The notes: generated from the letters alone by a model not told the origin. Numbered from the stretch's first letter, positions 1 to 9,238 are shown. The stretch is DNA of 64,000 bases from Microbacterium sp. Root180 (GCF_001428485.1 NZ_LMHS01000003.1:434001-498000), one strand, 5' to 3'. Numbers and translations: made by a program.

Positions 1-1010
1 CCACGGAGCCGACGTCCGACGAGCTCGACCGGGCGCGCAACCGCGCGGCCGACCGCGCCGCTGCGGCGACGGCGCCGATCACCGACGGCGCCCTCGCGGA
101 CGGCACGCCGATCCCGCTGCTGGCGAACCTCGGCAGCCCCGACGGCGCGGCCGACGCCGTCGCGCTCGGTGCCGAGGGCGTGGGCCTGTTCCGCACCGAG
201 TTCCTCTTCCTCAGTTCGAGCCAGGCGCCGACCGTCGAGCAGCAGCGCGAGTCGTACACGAAGCTCCTGGCCGCGTTTCCCGGCAAGAAGGTCGTCGTGC
301 GCGTGCTCGACGCGGGCGCCGACAAGCCGCTCGCGTTCCTCAACGACGCGCACGAGGAGAACCCGGCACTCGGACTCCGCGGCATCCGCGCCCTCCGCGC
401 GAGCGAGGACATCCTGCGCGAGCAGCTGACGGCGCTGGCCGAAGCGGATGCCGCGACCGACGCCGATCTGTGGGTGATGGCGCCGATGGTGGCGACCGTC
501 GAGGAGGCGAGGTACTTCACCGATCTCGCCCGCGACTACGGCATCAAGACCGCCGGAGTGATGGTCGAGGTGCCGTCCTCCGCACTGCTGGCCGACCGCA
601 TCCTCGGATTCTCCGACTTCGCTTCGATCGGCACGAACGACCTCACCCAGTACACGATGGCCGCCGACCGCCTGCTCGGCTCGGTCGCCGCGTTCCAGGA
701 TCCGTGGCACCCTGCGGTGCTGCGGCTCATCCGCGAGGTCGGCGACGCCGGCCGCATCAACCGCAAGCCCGTGGGCATCTGCGGTGAGGCGGCAGCCGAC
801 CCTCTCCTCGCGGTCGTGCTCGTGGGCCTCGGCGCCACGAGCCTGTCCATGGCCCCCACGGCGATCGCCGACGTGCGGGCCACCCTCCTCCAGCACAGCC
901 TCGACGATGCGCGGGAGATCGCGCAGGCTGCCCTCGCCGCGAATGATGCGGCATCCGCCCGAACCGCGGCCCAAGCGGCCGCGACCTCACACAAGGAGAC
1001 ACAGCAATGA
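1..1010 (+). CDS. ptsI: PTS enzyme I (phosphoenolpyruvate-protein phosphotransferase), 5' end outside window
   Basis: Enzyme I takes phosphate from PEP and passes it to HPr in the cytoplasm, feeding all sugar PTS permeases. The visible part, read in frame from base 3, is the C-terminal PEP-binding TIM-barrel: the GLFRTEFLFL segment, the GIRALR segment, the APMVATVEEA and GVMVEVPSSA stretches, and the GTNDLTQYTMAADR and GICGEAAADP motifs of the family. The phosphohistidine domain lies upstream of the window. Its stop overlaps the mtlA start (ATGA), so the two are translationally coupled. Having the general EI inside a mannitol operon is notable. Identity is secure; the true start cannot be seen. 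Confidence 0.93.
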   Translation, partial: TEPTSDELDRARNRAADRAAAATAPITDGALADGTPIPLLANLGSPDGAADAVALGAEGVGLFRTEFLFLSSSQAPTVEQQRESYTKLLAAFPGKKVVVRVLDAGADKPLAFLNDAHEENPALGLRGIRALRASEDILREQLTALAEADAATDADLWVMAPMVATVEEARYFTDLARDYGIKTAGVMVEVPSSALLADRILGFSDFASIGTNDLTQYTMAADRLLGSVAAFQDPWHPAVLRLIREVGDAGRINRKPVGICGEAAADPLLAVVLVGLGATSLSMAPTAIADVRATLLQHSLDDAREIAQAALAANDAASARTAAQAAATSHKETQQ

Positions 1011-2572
1011 CGACGACGTCACCGGCCGCCACGAGTGGCGGCAGCAAGGCACGGGTCGGAGTCCAGCGCTTCGGCACGTACTTGTCCGGCATGATCATGC
1101 CGAACATCCCCGCGCTCATCGCGTGGGGCATCTTCACCGCCTTCTTCATCGACGTGGGCTGGACTCCCAATGCCGACCTGGCCACGATCGTCGGGCCGTT
1201 CATCCACTACTTGCTGCCGCTGATCATCGCCTACACGGGCGGAAGCATCGTCTACGGCATCCGTGGTGGCGTGGTGGCGACGATCGGCACGATGGGCGTC
1301 ATCGCAGGATCCGATCTCCTCGTGGCGCAGTACAACGCCATCGCCGAGGCCGCCGGCGACCCGACCATCCCCCAGATCCACCAGTTCATCGGCGCAATGA
1401 TCATGGCGCCGATCGCCGCGTATTCCATGAAGTGGCTCGACTCGCTGTGGGAGGGGAAGATCAAGGCGGGCTTCGAGATGCTCGTCAACATGTTCTCCGC
1501 CGGCATCTGGGGCTTCGCCATGGCGATCCTCGGGTTCTACCCGATCGCGTTCGTCGTGAATCGGATCATGGAGGCGCTGGGCGCGGCGGTGAACTGGCTC
1601 GTCGAGACCAACCTGCTCCCACTCACGAGCATCATCATCGAGCCCGCGAAGGTGTTCTTCCTCAACAACGCCATCAACCACGGCGTCCTGACGCCGCTGG
1701 GCATCCAGCAAGCGGCCGAGGAGGGCTCGTCGATCCTGTTCCTGCTCGAGGCCAACCCCGGCCCCGGTGTCGGGCTGCTGCTCGCGTTCACCTTCTTCGG
1801 GCTCGGAGCCGCGCGCGCTTCGGCCCCGGGTGCAGCGGTCATCCAGTTCTTCGGCGGCATCCACGAGGTCTACTTCCCGTACGCGCTGATGAAGCCCGTG
1901 CTGATCCTCGGCCTGATCGCGGGCGGCATGACGGGAGTGACCACCAACATGCTGCTGGGCGGCGCCCTCCGAGCCCCCGCGGCACCGGGAAGCATCATCG
2001 CGGTGCTCGCCCAAGTCGCGAACAACTCGTACGTCGCGGTCATCCTGTCGGTGATCCTGTCGGCGACGGTGACCTTCCTCATCTCGATGATCATCCTGCG
2101 CGCCTCGCGCAAGCGTGATCTGGCGGCGATGGCTGCCACCGACGACGCGTTCAGCGCGGCGATCACGCAGACCGAGGCCGCCAAGGGCAAGTCGTCGGAT
2201 GCGCTCGGCGGCCTGCGCGGCGGCGCCGCGACGGCGGCTGAGGGCGGGATCGAGCCCCGCACGATGACCGAGCGCACGATCAAAAACATCGTGTTCGCGT
2301 GCGATGCGGGCATGGGTTCGTCGGCGATGGGCGCGAGCGTGCTGCGCAACAAGATGAAGAAGGCGGGCATCGAGGACGTCACGGTCGTCAACAAGGCGAT
2401 CGCGAACCTGGATGCCTCGGCCGACCTGGTCATCACGCAGAACCAGCTCACCGACCGGGCCCGCCAGCAGACGCCGAGCTCGGTGCACGTGTCCGTGGAT
2501 AACTTCATGAACTCGCCGAAGTACGACGAGGTTGTGGAACTGGTTCGCGACCAGCACCAGGATGGTGTGTAG
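1007..2572 (+). CDS. mtlA: PTS mannitol-specific transporter, EIICB
   Basis: Membrane permease that imports mannitol and phosphorylates it to mannitol-1-phosphate. The 521-residue protein has a hydrophobic EIIC domain over about residues 20-370, a charged linker, and a C-terminal EIIB domain with the FACDAGMGSSAMGAS loop, whose Cys432 is the expected phosphorylation site. There is no fused EIIA; that is the separate gene starting at 2678. AAGGAG lies 8 bases before the ATG. The neighbours ptsI, mtlF and mtlD confirm the substrate. Confidence 0.95.
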   Translation: MTTTSPAATSGGSKARVGVQRFGTYLSGMIMPNIPALIAWGIFTAFFIDVGWTPNADLATIVGPFIHYLLPLIIAYTGGSIVYGIRGGVVATIGTMGVIAGSDLLVAQYNAIAEAAGDPTIPQIHQFIGAMIMAPIAAYSMKWLDSLWEGKIKAGFEMLVNMFSAGIWGFAMAILGFYPIAFVVNRIMEALGAAVNWLVETNLLPLTSIIIEPAKVFFLNNAINHGVLTPLGIQQAAEEGSSILFLLEANPGPGVGLLLAFTFFGLGAARASAPGAAVIQFFGGIHEVYFPYALMKPVLILGLIAGGMTGVTTNMLLGGALRAPAAPGSIIAVLAQVANNSYVAVILSVILSATVTFLISMIILRASRKRDLAAMAATDDAFSAAITQTEAAKGKSSDALGGLRGGAATAAEGGIEPRTMTERTIKNIVFACDAGMGSSAMGASVLRNKMKKAGIEDVTVVNKAIANLDASADLVITQNQLTDRARQQTPSSVHVSVDNFMNSPKYDEVVELVRDQHQDGV

Positions 2573-2590
2573 CGAGCGCTGAGACAGCTG

Positions 2591-2622
2591 CGGGGTCGGG
2601 CGGCGCGAGGCCCCCGACCCCG
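2591..2622 (+). terminator. Intercistronic GC hairpin between mtlA and mtlF
   Basis: CGGGGTCGGG at 2591-2600 pairs perfectly with CCCGACCCCG at 2613-2622 around a 12-base loop. No T-run follows, and mtlF and mtlD continue downstream. It may attenuate transcription or stabilise the upstream ptsI-mtlA message rather than end it. Confidence 0.55.
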
Positions 2623-2677
2623 TGGCCTTCTCGCGAAGTCCGCGGATGCGGCATCCGTCAACGGAAAGGCAATCGAA

Positions 2678-3115
2678 ATGGCACGGGACGTTCTGAGCAT
2701 CGGTCAGGTTCGCATCCACAGCGGAAGCGCGACGCGCGAAGAGGCGATGAAGGAGGCCGCCGACATCCTCGAGGCCGTCGGAGCTGTCACGAGCGCCTAC
2801 TTCGACGCCATGCAGCAGCGCGAGCAGACGGTGTCCACCTACATGGGCAATGAGCTGGCGATCCCGCACGGCACCAACGAGACCAAGGCCGCGATCCTCG
2901 AGTCGGCGCTCTCGGTGGTGCGCTACGACGGCGGCGTGGACTGGGGCGGAGAGCCGGTCACGTTCGTCATCGGCATCGCCGGCAAGGGCGACGAGCACCT
3001 CGAGATCCTGTCCCAGATCGCGATCCTCTTCTCGGATGAGGACGAGGTCGAGCGCCTCAAGACGGCCCAGACCCCCGAGGAGCTGTACCAGCTGGTCTCG
3101 GCGGCGGGCGTCTGA
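2678..3115 (+). CDS. mtlF: PTS mannitol-specific EIIA protein
   Basis: Cytoplasmic phosphocarrier that passes phosphate from HPr to the EIIB domain of MtlA. At 145 residues it is the usual length of a free-standing EIIA of the mannitol/fructose family. It has the GNELAIPHGTNE active-site segment with the predicted phospho-acceptor His64. GGAAAGG lies upstream of the ATG. It is separated from mtlA by a 105-base gap holding a hairpin, and its stop overlaps the mtlD start (TGATG). Confidence 0.94.
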   Translation: MARDVLSIGQVRIHSGSATREEAMKEAADILEAVGAVTSAYFDAMQQREQTVSTYMGNELAIPHGTNETKAAILESALSVVRYDGGVDWGGEPVTFVIGIAGKGDEHLEILSQIAILFSDEDEVERLKTAQTPEELYQLVSAAGV

Positions 3116-4269
3116 TGAAGGCCGTCCATTTCGGCGCGGGCAACATCGGTCGCGGCTTCGTGGGCCTCCTGCTCCACGAAGGCGGCTACGAGCTCGTGTT
3201 CTCGGATGTCGCGGCTTCGCTCGTCGACGCGATCAACGCCGTCGACAGCTACACCGTGCACGAGGTCGGCGACGGCGGTCGCGACACCGTCGTGACCGGA
3301 TTCCGGGCGATCAACAGCGCCGAGAACGCGCAGCAGGTCGTGGACGAGGTCGCGACGGCGAACGTCGTCACGACGGCCGTCGGTCCCACGATCCTCAAGT
3401 TCGTCGCTCCGCACATCGTGGCCGGCCTCGGTCACCGCGACCCCTCCGCACCGCCGCTGCAGATCATGGCGTGCGAGAACGCGATCAACGCCACGGACCT
3501 GCTGCGGGAGGAGATGAAGGCGATCGCCGGCGACGCGTGGGAGGCGGTCAGCGCCTACGCCGTGTTCGCGAACACCGCGGTCGACCGCATCGTCCCGGCG
3601 CAGCCCGCGGGCGGCGGCGTCGACGTGACCGTCGAGCCGTTCTACGAGTGGGCCATCGAGCGCCCGCCGTTCGGCGACGACCCGCCGAACATTCCGGGAG
3701 CGCATTTCGTCGACGATCTGGCGCCGTACATCGAGCGCAAGCTCTTCACGGTGAACACCGGCCACGCGACGACCGCCTACTTCGGCGCCCGCGCGGGCAT
3801 CGACACCATCGCGGGCGCCCTCGCCGACCGCGAGATCGCCTCGAGCGTCGAGTCCGCACTCGAGGAGACCTCGGCGCTGCTCGCCGCGAAGCACGGCCTC
3901 GACCCGACCGAGCTCGCGCAGTACCGATCGACCATCCTCGCGAGGTTCCGCAACGCCGCCCTCCCCGACACGGTGTGGCGGGTGGGCCGGCAGCCGCTGC
4001 GCAAGCTCTCGCGGCACGAGCGCTTCGTCGGGCCCGCCGCCGAAGCGGCCGAGCGAGGGCTCGGCGTCGACGCGCTGGTCGAGGCGATGCGCGCCGCGCT
4101 CGCCTTCGACGACGCCGAGGATCCTCAGTCGGTCGACCTGCAGCGGATGCTGCGCGAGCAGGATGCCGCAGCATTCACCAGCACGGTGACGGGGCTCGAG
4201 CCGCAGCATCCGCTCTTCGCCCGCATCGTCGCCGCCGTCGAGGATCAGCAGGCGGAGATCGGCATCTGA
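3115..4269 (+). CDS. mtlD: Mannitol-1-phosphate 5-dehydrogenase
   Basis: Oxidises mannitol-1-phosphate to fructose-6-phosphate with NAD+, the last step of the pathway encoded here. The N-terminus MKAVHFGAGNIGRG is the dinucleotide-binding Rossmann loop. The later CENAIN and KLFTVNTGHATTAYFG segments match the catalytic domain of the polyol dehydrogenase family, and 384 residues is normal. Translation is coupled to mtlF by a TGATG overlap. Confidence 0.95.
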   Translation: MKAVHFGAGNIGRGFVGLLLHEGGYELVFSDVAASLVDAINAVDSYTVHEVGDGGRDTVVTGFRAINSAENAQQVVDEVATANVVTTAVGPTILKFVAPHIVAGLGHRDPSAPPLQIMACENAINATDLLREEMKAIAGDAWEAVSAYAVFANTAVDRIVPAQPAGGGVDVTVEPFYEWAIERPPFGDDPPNIPGAHFVDDLAPYIERKLFTVNTGHATTAYFGARAGIDTIAGALADREIASSVESALEETSALLAAKHGLDPTELAQYRSTILARFRNAALPDTVWRVGRQPLRKLSRHERFVGPAAEAAERGLGVDALVEAMRAALAFDDAEDPQSVDLQRMLREQDAAAFTSTVTGLEPQHPLFARIVAAVEDQQAEIGI

Positions 4270-4279
4270 AGCGCGCGAC

Positions 4280-4285
4280 TACGCT
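4280..4285 (+). promoter_or_regulatory. -10 box of leaderless transcript (TACGCT)
   Basis: TACGCT lies exactly 6 bases before the GTG at 4292, and there is no Shine-Dalgarno sequence. This matches the repeated -10/start geometry elsewhere in the window and supports the GTG as the start. Confidence 0.6.
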
Positions 4286-4291
4286 CATGGG

Positions 4292-5107
4292 GTGACTTCC
4301 CCCTCCTCGCCGGCCTCGCCCGACGATTCCGCAGCTTCCGCGCAAGCCCCGTCACCGAAGCGGCGCCGCGGCCTGCGCGTGCTGTGGTGGATCCTCGGGT
4401 CCGTCGGCGCGCTGGTAGTGCTCGCCGTCATCGGCATCCTCGTGTGGAGCCAGGTCGGCGTGATGGCGGCCGAGCCCGAACCGCTCGCCGAGGTGCGGGC
4501 CGACCCGGCGATCGAGATCACCGACACGTCCGGCGCGATCATCCTCACCCCGGCCGGCACGGAGCCCGAAGCCGGCCTGGTGTTCATCCCCGGCGCGAAG
4601 GTCGACCCGTGGGCGTATGCGAACAACCTCGCCGGGCTCGTCGCCGAGGGAGAAGTCGCCGTGGTGATCACGAAGCCGTGGCTCAACCTGGCCTTCTTCG
4701 ACCTGCGGCCGCTGTCGGCGTTCACCGACCTCGTTCCCGAGGTCGAGACATGGGCCGTGGGCGGACACTCGCTCGGCGGCGTGCGCGCGTGTCAGCTCGC
4801 GAGCGACGCCGACGCCCTCGTGCTCTTCGGCTCGTACTGCGCCAACGACCTCTCGGACTCCGGACTGCCCGTGCTCAGCATCGCCGGGAGTGAAGACGGC
4901 CTCTCTACTCCCGAGAAGATCGCCGATGCCCGCCCGCTCCTTCCCGCGGACGCCGACATGCAGGTGATCGAGGGTGCCAGTCACGCGTCCTTCGGCGACT
5001 ACGGGCCGCAGGCGGGCGACGGCACGCCCACCATCGACGATGCGGAGATGGACGAGGCGCTGACCGCCCTGCTGCTCGGCTTCGCTGAGGAACTCGCCGC
5101 GCAGTGA
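4292..5107 (+). CDS. Membrane-anchored alpha/beta-hydrolase family protein
   Basis: A 271-residue protein with one N-terminal membrane helix (about residues 28-50) and an outward-facing hydrolase domain. The nucleophile elbow GGHSLGG contains the probable catalytic Ser160, and a late H in the EGASHASFGDYGPQ segment is the likely triad histidine. This resembles the dienelactone-hydrolase-like Abhydrolase_5 group. The substrate is unknown. It uses GTG with a leaderless promoter, and its stop overlaps the next gene, suggesting the two are expressed together. Confidence 0.8.
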   Translation: MTSPSSPASPDDSAASAQAPSPKRRRGLRVLWWILGSVGALVVLAVIGILVWSQVGVMAAEPEPLAEVRADPAIEITDTSGAIILTPAGTEPEAGLVFIPGAKVDPWAYANNLAGLVAEGEVAVVITKPWLNLAFFDLRPLSAFTDLVPEVETWAVGGHSLGGVRACQLASDADALVLFGSYCANDLSDSGLPVLSIAGSEDGLSTPEKIADARPLLPADADMQVIEGASHASFGDYGPQAGDGTPTIDDAEMDEALTALLLGFAEELAAQ

Positions 5108-5826
5108 CCGTCGGCATCGCGATCCTCGCCGCCTTCGCCGCGGCGGTGATCCAGCGCATCACGGGCCTCGGGTTCGTGCTCGTGCTCCTCGGACCCATCG
5201 TGCTGCTGTACGGCCCGATCGAGGGCGTGACGATCGGCGTGCTGTTGGCGCTCGTCGCCTCCCTTTCGGCGATTCCGCTGGTCTGGCGCCGGATCGAGTG
5301 GCGGCGCGCATGGTGGCTCATCTGGCCCGGCCTCATCGCCGCACCCTTCGGCGCCCTGCTGGTGCGGCTGCTCCCCGAGCCCGCTCTCCTGCTCCTCATC
5401 GCCGCGATGGCGTACTTCGCGCTCGTCGCGGGATGGATCCCCGCGCTCTCCGCCTCGCTGCGCGGCAAGCCCGGAGCCGTCGTCGCCGGATCAGCCGCCG
5501 GATTCATGCACGTGGCGAGCGGACTCTCCGGCCCGCCCCTCGCGGCTTACGCCGTCGGCGACAAGTGGGACCAGCGCCGCTTCGCTGCGAGCGTCCAGGT
5601 CATCTTCGCGGTGTTCAGCCTCGTCTCGGTCGCCCTGCGAGGGCTGCCCGCCTCCCCGGTCGCCGATGTGTGGCTGCTCGTCGCGGCCACGGTCGGCGGC
5701 ATCCTCATCGGCACCATCCTGTCGCGCCACGTCTCGCCCCGCATCGCCCGCATCGCGATGCTGTCCATCGCGTGGGCGGGCGCGACAGTGGTGCTCGTGC
5801 GCGGCATCCTGGCACTCTGGTCGTGA
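5104..5826 (+). CDS. TauE/SafE-family membrane transporter (anion exporter-like)
   Basis: A 240-residue polytopic protein made almost entirely of about seven or eight hydrophobic helices, with the glycine-rich N-terminal repeat (QRITGLGFVLVLLGP) and the later GLSGPPLAAYAVGDKW segment of the TauE/SafE family. Members export or take up sulfite or organosulfur anions, but the substrate here cannot be read from sequence. The GTG start overlaps the hydrolase stop (GTGA). Confidence 0.85.
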   Translation: MTVGIAILAAFAAAVIQRITGLGFVLVLLGPIVLLYGPIEGVTIGVLLALVASLSAIPLVWRRIEWRRAWWLIWPGLIAAPFGALLVRLLPEPALLLLIAAMAYFALVAGWIPALSASLRGKPGAVVAGSAAGFMHVASGLSGPPLAAYAVGDKWDQRRFAASVQVIFAVFSLVSVALRGLPASPVADVWLLVAATVGGILIGTILSRHVSPRIARIAMLSIAWAGATVVLVRGILALWS

Positions 5827-5867
5827 CGCCGAGCGCCGCTGCCGCGGAATTTCGGTTAATGGCGGGT

Positions 5868-5880
5868 AACCCTTAGGGTT
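5868..5880 (+). promoter_or_regulatory. AACCC-TTA-GGGTT palindrome upstream of the monooxygenase operon
   Basis: AACCC and GGGTT form a perfect inverted repeat with a 3-base centre, 51 bases before the ATG at 5932. TAGGGT inside it could be a -10 box. It may be an operator or promoter element; no regulator gene is adjacent. Confidence 0.35.
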
Positions 5881-5931
5881 TCTTCGCTGGGGTCGGCGTC
5901 GCAGGCCACCACGACGACGTGTGGGAGACGA

Positions 5932-7293
5932 ATGAGCGAGCCTCGCTATGCCATCATCGGCGCCGGTCCGTCCGGGCTGTCGGCGGCACGCGCGCTGCAG
6001 AAGGCGGGCATCGAGTTCGACGGGTACGAGGCCTCGCGGGGCGTCGGCGGCCTGTGGGACATCGAGAACCCGCGGTCGACGATGTACGAGTCGGCGCATC
6101 TGATCTCGTCCCGCACGACCACCGAGTTCACCGAGTTCCCGATGGACACCACGGCCGACTACCCGAGTCACCGCACGCTGATCCGCTACTTCCGCGACTT
6201 CGCCGACCGCTTCGGGATCACCGAGCAATTCCGGTTCGACACGAGGGTCACCGCCCTCGCCCGCGAGGACGACGGACGGTGGATGCTGCGCGCCGCCGGT
6301 CCCGACGGCCCCACCGAGCAGCGCTACGACGGGGTGATCCTCGCCAACGGCACGCTCGCCGAGCCGAACGTGCCGGCCTTCCGCGGCGAGTTCACGGGCG
6401 AGCTCCTGCACACCAGCGCCTACAAGAGTGCGACGCAGCTGACCGGCAAGCGGGTCCTGATCATCGGCGCGGGCAACTCCGGATGCGACATCGCCGTGGA
6501 CGCCGTGCATCACGCCGAATCGGTCGACATGAGCGTGCGCCGCGGCTACTACTTCGTGCCGCGCTACCTCTTCGGCAAGCCCAGCGACACCCTCAATCAG
6601 GGTCGGCCGCTCCCCGCCCGCATCAAGCAGTTCGTGGATCGGCGGGTGCTCCGTGCCTTCACCGGGGACCCGGTGCGGTTCGGATTCCCGAAGCCCGACT
6701 ACAAGCTCTACGAGTCGCATCCGATCGTCAACACCCTGATCCTCAACCACCTGGGTCAGGGCGACCTCGCGGTCCGCCCCGACATCGACCGGTTCGACGG
6801 CCGCACGGTGCACTTCCGGGACGGGTCGAGCGGCGAGTACGACCTCGTGCTCCTCGCGACGGGCTACACGCTGGACTACCCGTTCGTGGCACGCGAGGCG
6901 CTCAACTGGACCGGCTGGTCTCCGAAGCTGTACCTCAACGTCTTCCCGCCGTCGTTCAACGGCCTGTACGTGATGGGGATGATCGAGGCGTCCGGGATCG
7001 GCTGGCAAGGTCGGTACGAGCAGGCAGAGCTCATCGCGGCCTACGCCGCCGCCCTCGCGCACCACCCGGCGCGCGCCGAGGCCTTCCGCCGCCGGGCGAC
7101 GTCCGAGCCCTGGCCCGACCTGACTGGGGGCTACAACTACCTCGGCCTCGAGCGGATGTCCTACTACGTGAACAAGGACGCTTACCGACGCGCCGTGCGC
7201 GCGGCGGCCGGCGCGCTGCAGGACGGCGAGCCGGAGCCCCGGGGACGCGGCATCCGTTCCCGTCGTCGACCCTCGAAGAAAGTCTCGGCATGA
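5932..7293 (+). CDS. Flavin-containing monooxygenase-type NAD(P)-binding oxidoreductase
   Basis: A 453-residue flavoprotein. GAGPSG at residues 9-14 is the FAD-binding Rossmann loop, followed by the VGGLWD motif. GAGNSG at about residues 179-184 is the NADPH-binding loop, and ATGYTLDYPF is the late FMO/BVMO ATGY motif. Such enzymes oxygenate nitrogen, sulfur or carbonyl groups; whether this is an FMO or a Baeyer-Villiger type is not decidable here. GGGAG lies just upstream of the ATG. Its stop overlaps the next start (ATGA), so it is coupled to a transporter and an epimerase. Confidence 0.86.
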   Translation: MSEPRYAIIGAGPSGLSAARALQKAGIEFDGYEASRGVGGLWDIENPRSTMYESAHLISSRTTTEFTEFPMDTTADYPSHRTLIRYFRDFADRFGITEQFRFDTRVTALAREDDGRWMLRAAGPDGPTEQRYDGVILANGTLAEPNVPAFRGEFTGELLHTSAYKSATQLTGKRVLIIGAGNSGCDIAVDAVHHAESVDMSVRRGYYFVPRYLFGKPSDTLNQGRPLPARIKQFVDRRVLRAFTGDPVRFGFPKPDYKLYESHPIVNTLILNHLGQGDLAVRPDIDRFDGRTVHFRDGSSGEYDLVLLATGYTLDYPFVAREALNWTGWSPKLYLNVFPPSFNGLYVMGMIEASGIGWQGRYEQAELIAAYAAALAHHPARAEAFRRRATSEPWPDLTGGYNYLGLERMSYYVNKDAYRRAVRAAAGALQDGEPEPRGRGIRSRRRPSKKVSA

Positions 7294-8285
7294 ATCCCGA
7301 CGACATCGCCCTCAACTTCAATCCGGGCACGCTCGTGATCCTGAACGTGGTGCTCGGGCTCATCATGTTCGGAATCGCGCTCGATACGACCCTCGACGAC
7401 TTCAAGGTCGTCCTGCGCAAGCCCAAGCCGTTCGTCATCGCGATCCTGGCTCAGCTGGTCGTGCTGCCGGCCGTGACGTTCGGCCTGACGCTGATCCTGC
7501 CGGTGACGCCGTCGATGGCGATGGGCATGATCCTCGTCGCGTGCTGCCCGCCCGGCAACATCTCGCAGGTGCTCACCCACCGCTCCGGCGGGAACGTGGC
7601 GCTGTCGGTCTCGATGACCGCTGTCTCGAACGTGATCTACATCTTCGCGCTGCCGCTGAGCGTGGCCTTCTGGGGCTCGCTCCACCCGACCGCGAGCACC
7701 CTTCTCGAAGCGGTCGAGCTGAACGCGTGGGCAATGCTGCTCGACATCTTCCTCATCATCGGACTGCCATTCGCGGCCGGCCTGTTCATCCGCAACCGGT
7801 TCCCGGCGTTCGCGGCCAGGGTGCAGCCGTTCGTGAAGTGGTTCTCGCTGCTCGCCCTCGTGGGGTTCATCCTCGCGGCGCTCATCGGCAACTGGGCGTA
7901 CTTCGTCGCATTCCTCGGCATCATCATCCTCGTCGTGACGATCCACGATGCTGTCGCCCTCGCGATCGGCTACAGCACCGCCGTCGTCGGGGGCCTCGGC
8001 ACGCGCGAGCGCAAGGCGATGACGTTCGAGGTCGGCATCCGCAACGCCGGGCTCGGGCTCGGCCTCGTCTTCGCGTTCTTCGGCGGACTCGGCGGCATGG
8101 CCATCGTCGCCGGCTGGTGGGGCATCTGGGACATCATCGCCGGGCTCATCGTGGCCGCCCTGTGGGCACGCCACACGAGACGCCGCACGGGCTCGGCCAA
8201 GGGTGACGCGACCCGTCACGCACTTGCTGACAGCGGACCGACGGATGCCGCCGCCCCGGGCATCGCGGAGGACCCGGCCCGATGA
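7290..8285 (+). CDS. Bile acid:sodium symporter (BASS) family transporter
   Basis: A 331-residue membrane protein of about ten helices. The MILVACCPPGNISQVLTHRSGG segment (around residues 75-96) and the later EVGIRNAGLGLGL segment are the two crossover motifs of the sodium-coupled BASS/SBF family. These carriers move bile acids, keto acids or other organic anions. Start and stop overlap both neighbours by four bases (ATGA at 7290 and at 8282), so it should be made with the monooxygenase and the epimerase. Confidence 0.88.
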   Translation: MNPDDIALNFNPGTLVILNVVLGLIMFGIALDTTLDDFKVVLRKPKPFVIAILAQLVVLPAVTFGLTLILPVTPSMAMGMILVACCPPGNISQVLTHRSGGNVALSVSMTAVSNVIYIFALPLSVAFWGSLHPTASTLLEAVELNAWAMLLDIFLIIGLPFAAGLFIRNRFPAFAARVQPFVKWFSLLALVGFILAALIGNWAYFVAFLGIIILVVTIHDAVALAIGYSTAVVGGLGTRERKAMTFEVGIRNAGLGLGLVFAFFGGLGGMAIVAGWWGIWDIIAGLIVAALWARHTRRRTGSAKGDATRHALADSGPTDAAAPGIAEDPAR

Positions 8286-9238
8286 GCGCGCGCGTCCTCG
8301 TCACCGGCGGCGCCGGCTTCCTCGGCTCGTACGTCGTCGCCGCGCTCGTCGCCCACCCCGAGGTCGATCTGGTCGTCGCCGGCGACGTGCGCCGGCCGGA
8401 GCATCCGATCGAGGGCGTCGTGTACGACGACTGCGACGTCACCCGGCCCGCCGGCCTCGAGCCGCTGCTCGAACGGCACGGGATCGACGTGGTCGTGCAC
8501 CTCGCCGCCATCGTGAACCCGGGCCGGGACCACGACCTCGAATACCGGGTCGACGTCGACGGCACGCGCAACGTCCTCGACGCGTGCATCGCGACGGGGG
8601 TGCGGCGCATCGTCGTCTCGTCGTCGGGCGCCGCCTACGGCTACCACGCGGACAGCCCGCAGTGGCTGCGTGAGACCGACCCGGTGCGCGGCAACGACGA
8701 GTTCCCGTACTCGCGGCACAAGCGCCTCGTGGAGGAGATGCTGGCCGAGACGCGCCGCCTGCAACCCGGCCTCGAGCAGGTGGTGTTCCGCATCGGCACC
8801 ATCCTCGGGCCGACCGTGCAGAATCAGATCACCGCGCTGTGGGGCGGCAAGCGGATCCTCGCGATCCGGGGATCGGAGTCCCCCTTCGTGTTCGTGTGGG
8901 CCGACGACGTCGCCGGGGCGATGGCCCGCGCTGCGACGGACGGACCGGCCGGCATCTACAACGTCGCCGGCGACGGCCGCATGACCGTGCACGAGATCGC
9001 GCGACGCCTCGGCAAGCCGACCTTCACCGTGCGCCCGGGGCTGCTCGCCTTCGCGCTGCGCGTGGGACGGATGCTGCGCCTCACCGTCCACGGCCCCGAG
9101 CAGGTCGGGTTCCTGCGTTACCGCCCGGTGCTCGCGAACGAGGCGCTGAAGCGGGACTTCGGGTTCACCCCCGAGAAGACCTCGGTCGAAGCCTTCGAGG
9201 CGTACCTCGAGACGCATCCCGGCGTCGCGCGGGGCTGA
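8282..9238 (+). CDS. NAD-dependent epimerase/dehydratase (extended SDR)
   Basis: A 318-residue extended short-chain dehydrogenase. VLVTGGAGFLGS near the N-terminus is the NAD-binding TGxxGxxG motif, followed by VHLAAIVNPG and SSSGAAYG. YSRHK supplies the catalytic Tyr and Lys. The C-terminal part is shaped like sugar-nucleotide epimerases and 3-beta-HSD-like enzymes. Coupled to the BASS gene by ATGA. Function in a pathway with the monooxygenase is inferred only from the operon. Confidence 0.87.
   Translation: MSARVLVTGGAGFLGSYVVAALVAHPEVDLVVAGDVRRPEHPIEGVVYDDCDVTRPAGLEPLLERHGIDVVVHLAAIVNPGRDHDLEYRVDVDGTRNVLDACIATGVRRIVVSSSGAAYGYHADSPQWLRETDPVRGNDEFPYSRHKRLVEEMLAETRRLQPGLEQVVFRIGTILGPTVQNQITALWGGKRILAIRGSESPFVFVWADDVAGAMARAATDGPAGIYNVAGDGRMTVHEIARRLGKPTFTVRPGLLAFALRVGRMLRLTVHGPEQVGFLRYRPVLANEALKRDFGFTPEKTSVEAFEAYLETHPGVARG

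Noticed and set aside
1019..2998. A minus-strand open frame of 659 codons across mtlA and mtlF.
   Set aside because: Same shadow composition, antisense to clear PTS genes.
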